Source: Rhizaria sp. SCN 62-66 (Eukaryota; Rhizaria, unplaced). From it: a stretch of 64,000 nt of DNA. Each line of letters begins with the position of its first letter. Within the stretch, counting starts at the first letter, position 1. The notes under the pieces are model-generated. The model saw nothing but the letters and a program-made list of their open reading frames with translations. It had not been told where the DNA came from and ran no database searches. The position numbers and the translations under genes are program-made. The stretch covers positions 1 through 64,000 of the forward strand of contig MEDY01000130.1 in assembly GCA_001724265.1 (NCBI GenBank), written 5' to 3'. Shown here in pieces: positions 61,701 to 64,000 of the stretch.

Positions 61701-63496
61701 CTGACGCCGACGCTGATACAGAGGCTGCAGCGAGAGAAAACGCTGGCGATGAGAAGGCGACTGCTGCCGACTCAGAGGTTGTTACTAATGATGCCGCAGC
61801 GACTACTAGTCCAAAATCTGGTTATAACACAACTGAATCTGCCACCGCGACTGTTGAGACAGAGCCCACGCCCCGGTCGCGCGCGGCGAATTCGACCGTG
61901 AACAAAGGGCTGGCGCGCGGCTTCGCGTGTCGCCCCAACGGTTCAAAGCCCGATCTCACTGCGGGGGCCACGCTGACTGCGACCGACAGAGAGAGCGCTG
62001 GCGCTGCGGCCCCACTGCGCGCGCTGACCACGAGCTGGACATCCACCGCCGCCGCAGTCCGCAAGGCGTCTGACGCAAACGCAAGCGCCGCGTCAACAGC
62101 AACGACGCCTGTTGCGCTCGGCGACCGCGTCAACACAGCGTATCTGTTCTCTGGCGCCGTGAACGGCGGTGACGACGAGACTGGCGCTCAGGGCCACGCT
62201 GGTCCGAGAGGCGGACTCGCGGCGTCGTATTCACGCTCACTGCTCTCACTCTCGCACTCGCGCGACGGGCTCGAAGCGAGTCACGGCGACAGTCACGCTG
62301 ACGGCTTTCACGATGAGATCGGCGCTATTGATGCAGGTTACTTCTTACAAAACGGCGATCTCTCGTCTTCACGCGGCATTCTCAATTCCGGTCGCACTGG
62401 CCCCACCTCCGCCTTTGCATTAAGCGCACAGTGGCGCATGCAGCATCGCCTGCGCCGCGCACTGGAGCTCGGCGCAAGCGGCAATGGCGGCGATGAACAC
62501 ACTGCCAGCGACCGCGCGCAGTCGCGCGGCCAGAACCAGCCGCGGCTGATTCACGAGCGCGCACCTCTGTTCCCGCGCGCTGATCCCGCTGGCCCGACCG
62601 TGCGCGTGCCCACTGCGCGCGCCGACGCTGAAGCCGCTGAGGCCGGGCGCCGCGCTGTTGATGTAGCGCAGCTGGGCTGGGGCGTGGCGTCGTTGCCGGG
62701 CCTTGTTCTCCGCCGTGCGCGCACCGCCACCACCACCGCGAACGCTGGCTTGACACGCGCATGCGATGACGAGGCAGTGGGGTTTGGGGCTGCGGCCACG
62801 GACGCGCACACGGCGCGACTCACTGGCGTCGCTAACACAACGGTTTTGCCAGCTACGGGACCCGTGACCGCGCGTCCTGCCACCGTGCCTGCCCTTGCCT
62901 GCACCAATTCCACGGGGTTTGGCAATGCCGCTGCGCTGGTGAGCGTGGAGGCTGGAACGCACACGACGGCGCGACTCGCGACCACGGCCACGGCGGCGTC
63001 GGCGGCGTTTGCAGCCGCGGGGCCCGGCGCGGCGCGCGTGCTCGCGGCTGCAACGGCGGCGCGAAGTGGACGAGAGCTTCCCGCCTCGGCGCGCCACGCG
63101 TTATCGACAACCACCAGCACTGTCCAGACCAATGACCATACTGCGCAGCGCACCGCAGTCAGCCAACGCGCGGCTGCGGCTGCGGCGGCCGCGGCGACAT
63201 CGAGCGGGATCTGGGTTGCGCCACTGGACGCCGCAAACGCGCGCCGTAACCGCTACCTCTCCGCAATGGCTCCGCCAGCAGCGTCAGCATATGGCTCGAC
63301 TAGCGGCGCGACTGCGGTGATGTTGCCGCAGGTTTTGGGGCCGCGGGCTCGACTCCCGGCGCAACACATGCTGCCTGTTGCGGGCGCGCACTTGGTGGCG
63401 CGGCCGGGAGAGTTCTCTGCTGCGTTCCGCGACAAGGCGAGCCGGGACCGCGCGCGGCGCGCAGAAGCTGCTGCTTTCGATTCGTCACTGCTGTGA
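58742..63496 (+). CDS. Giant disordered Ser/Ala/Thr-rich protein
   Basis: 1584 residues from ATG 58742 (MSLYRPMLGTTDTP) to TGA. Mostly low complexity: His/Pro/Ser/Ala N-terminus, a perfect SPAH tandem array (about 197-220), Ser/Arg/Gln stretches (RSQSPARSRSPSRSQS near 600-620, resembling an SR segment), and long Ala/Thr runs. Possible ordered islands: CAHCRAPLADCCCGH near 560-575 (six cysteines or histidines, perhaps metal-binding), RRRAWRREAMAPPTAALVVR near 820, and two copies of a GYFLQ motif (about 921 and 1200). The C-terminus is basic and conserved-looking (LGPRARLPAQHML, then RDKASRDRARRAEAAAF). No TM, signal peptide or enzyme motif. Could be a nuclear or cytoskeletal scaffold; family unknown. 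Confidence 0.75.
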   Translation: MSLYRPMLGTTDTPIAPVEPAPPRRSPHAPASTHKRNAPHSSHHHGGRGSGSAQHAQPLQQLAAPDVASAPDSNPDALDDANVGAEEDASSEADAIAKVQVETEADGGDSNENAIVTAIDDLMDDGGAYEHDATTLTSADAGPAPQRPAPQHPAPRAQSPSNQPPRSQSPRTQSSRSQLPRQSLTRTHALPRSDAPALSPAHSPAHSPAHSPAHSPAHSRAHSPAPVPTETSLATSLATAAPTSSTTLLTQAPASPLRTQSMSQTRAAAAAATASASAVTSPLRARFEGALGPAAVAAAAVPMSTANSSSSSGSGLASGAAAGDSAFVASASAAARARARAYGRGHVPALQRAAASAATSAYGAPALLSSALLSNTQISSTLLGNTPSTGAKSNGNKTAQQSGYARSFAYAHQHARPEPTASVSGTDNIDGSAVANASAVPEPVQVATPAPVLVSLSQRHMAQLYSRHAASLADELSMAATATAHNNSLSNTGASASFPLTVTAAGALSQSAVAGSDGASLTAGAVNHDTADTVAHASDAPVTGEDVVTLRASIVARSGAATCAHCRAPLADCCCGHPTASLRFRTRARSSAPLRPQLPLRSQSPARSRSPSRSQSNTHSLSHPLSRSQTPSPSLSPRRAADPSTHADTETELYADAAAALPLALAAPRGLSPPRAALVQPFGMSLGRVTANVLAATAPAGPASVPPIATHKLGLRPDNAAQKTTDSETTTVADAPSAVRVVATGAPSSRRILSTVSGVQAPSSNSFLENHASHHAESAHARAAVTAKRVIETEPDIGASAGVGLGVGPLGRPLQSRRRAWRREAMAPPTAALVVRPPLGRSRAETDAANAAAAAAVAASVAARTGALRVARLARPADKAGANAATFNANCAPSAAGLAVSAGAHPAAAGKRDGLKSPGSGYFLQGILKPSEELHSQDQEQEQVRTDSVADAEVETAVAEVGAAVGAEAQTEVATDADAGLNPTAAADADADTEAAARENAGDEKATAADSEVVTNDAAATTSPKSGYNTTESATATVETEPTPRSRAANSTVNKGLARGFACRPNGSKPDLTAGATLTATDRESAGAAAPLRALTTSWTSTAAAVRKASDANASAASTATTPVALGDRVNTAYLFSGAVNGGDDETGAQGHAGPRGGLAASYSRSLLSLSHSRDGLEASHGDSHADGFHDEIGAIDAGYFLQNGDLSSSRGILNSGRTGPTSAFALSAQWRMQHRLRRALELGASGNGGDEHTASDRAQSRGQNQPRLIHERAPLFPRADPAGPTVRVPTARADAEAAEAGRRAVDVAQLGWGVASLPGLVLRRARTATTTANAGLTRACDDEAVGFGAAATDAHTARLTGVANTTVLPATGPVTARPATVPALACTNSTGFGNAAALVSVEAGTHTTARLATTATAASAAFAAAGPGAARVLAAATAARSGRELPASARHALSTTTSTVQTNDHTAQRTAVSQRAAAAAAAAATSSGIWVAPLDAANARRNRYLSAMAPPAASAYGSTSGATAVMLPQVLGPRARLPAQHMLPVAGAHLVARPGEFSAAFRDKASRDRARRAEAAAFDSSLL
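59329..59400 (+). repeat. 12-nt tandem repeat coding SPAH
   Basis: Unit CGCGCACTCCCC, four perfect copies (59341-59388) flanked by one diverged copy on each side. Adds Ser-Pro-Ala-His quartets to the disordered protein; probably length-variable. Confidence 0.95.
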
Positions 63497-63677
63497 TTAA
63501 TAACAGTTCGATACTCCTAAAAAAATATTTGATTACAGTTACATTAGAAAACGAGTTACATAATTGTGATAATTAAATAATATTGGATTTATTCATGATA
63601 ATATTAAGAGGCTACTTAGAATACACAGTTTTTCATTTCATTTGGGATAATTGTCGGTGTTAAGCAAACGCACGATT

Positions 63678-64000
63678 TTAGACGCGCTTGAACTCAGAGG
63701 GCACGAGTCCGCGGCCACGCATGTACTGATGCAGTGCCTGGCGCTTTGCAGCCACAAGCTCTAACCTGCGCTCGATCTCTTCGGGCTCCAGCAACTCAGC
63801 ACTGCCGACGTCCGCACTGGCACTGTCGCTACTCACAGTACCCGTGGAACCCGTGGGCTTCGACGCGGACTTCTTCGCGGTTTGCGACTTCAGCGTCTGA
63901 GTCTGGGACTGCGACGGGGGTTGCGAGCGCAAGCGACCGGTGCTGTTGTTGCTGCTCGCAACGCTGTTATTAGCAGATGTTGCGGCCGCAGTCGCAGTCG
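63678..64000 (-). CDS. C-terminal part of an unknown protein
   Basis: Open on the minus strand from the window edge to TAA at 63678; 107 residues visible and the 5' end is missing. The visible part is Ser/Thr/Gln/Asn-rich and disordered, then ends in a charged helix (EEIERRLELVAAKRQALHQY) and a basic tail ending EFKRV. No family recognised. A minus-strand AATAAA lies at 63593-63588, about 85 nt after the stop. Confidence 0.6.
   Translation of the reverse strand, partial: TATAAATSANNSVASSNNSTGRLRSQPPSQSQTQTLKSQTAKKSASKPTGSTGTVSSDSASADVGSAELLEPEEIERRLELVAAKRQALHQYMRGRGLVPSEFKRV

Noticed and set aside
1-64000. tRNA genes
   Set aside because: I looked for GGTTCRANTCC-like B boxes on both strands; the few partial matches (for example near 8337, 31446, 34331 and 63503) lack matching arms.
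1-64000. CRISPR arrays, prokaryotic operons, transposons with terminal repeats, viral genes
   Set aside because: None seen; repeats are microsatellites, codon repeats and single hairpins, and all genes are eukaryotic cellular types.

Overview
The window is nuclear DNA from a GC-rich, intron-poor, probably flagellated protist. The evidence is eukaryotic machinery throughout: 20S proteasome, exosome nuclease DIS3, signal peptidase subunit SPCS3, NatB subunit NAA25, PKA, a kinesin-14 and the centriolar protein PIBF1/CEP90. Four genes carry a single short spliceosomal intron. Coding DNA is very GC-rich and alanine-heavy, while the gaps are AT-rich. I cannot name the lineage from sequence alone.

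Layout, left to right: the 3' end of PSMA3 (+); DIS3 (-); a secreted Asp-box propeller protein (-); a doubtful 77-residue ORF (-); a full-size ABCG/PDR transporter (-); a giant Ala-rich protein whose frame is interrupted by one TAG (+); NAA25 (-); SPCS3 (+); a 2.85 kb low-complexity, T-poor gap; a PKA catalytic subunit (-); a C-terminal-motor kinesin with two zinc knuckles inside the motor (+); an unknown protein (+); a 3-ketoacyl-CoA reductase-type SDR (+); a WW-repeat/protein kinase gene also interrupted by one TAG (+); a secreted low-complexity protein (+); PIBF1 (-); an SH3BGRL-type thioredoxin-fold protein (-); a giant disordered protein (+); and the 3' end of an unknown gene (-). These are independent housekeeping and accessory genes, not an operon. 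Themes shared by neighbours are the ER (SPCS3, the SDR, two signal-peptide proteins) and microtubules/cilia (kinesin-14, PIBF1).

The strongest unusual signals are as follows. (1) Two genes have a single in-frame TAG with coding sequence continuing in the same frame on both sides, one of them between two WW-like modules. None of the 17 genes whose stop I can read ends in TAG (10 TAA, 7 TGA), so UAG may be a sense or readthrough codon here. (2) All four supported introns start GTACGY rather than GTAAGT. (3) At two convergent gene pairs, all four AATAAA signals lie directly next to an inverted repeat. (4) The kinesin motor holds two tandem CCHC knuckles. (5) DIS3 has lost two of the four PIN endonuclease acidic residues but keeps its RNB site. 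(6) A cluster of hairpins at 14329-14441 looks like a structured RNA. Family assignments are from memory and by eye; no database search was run.
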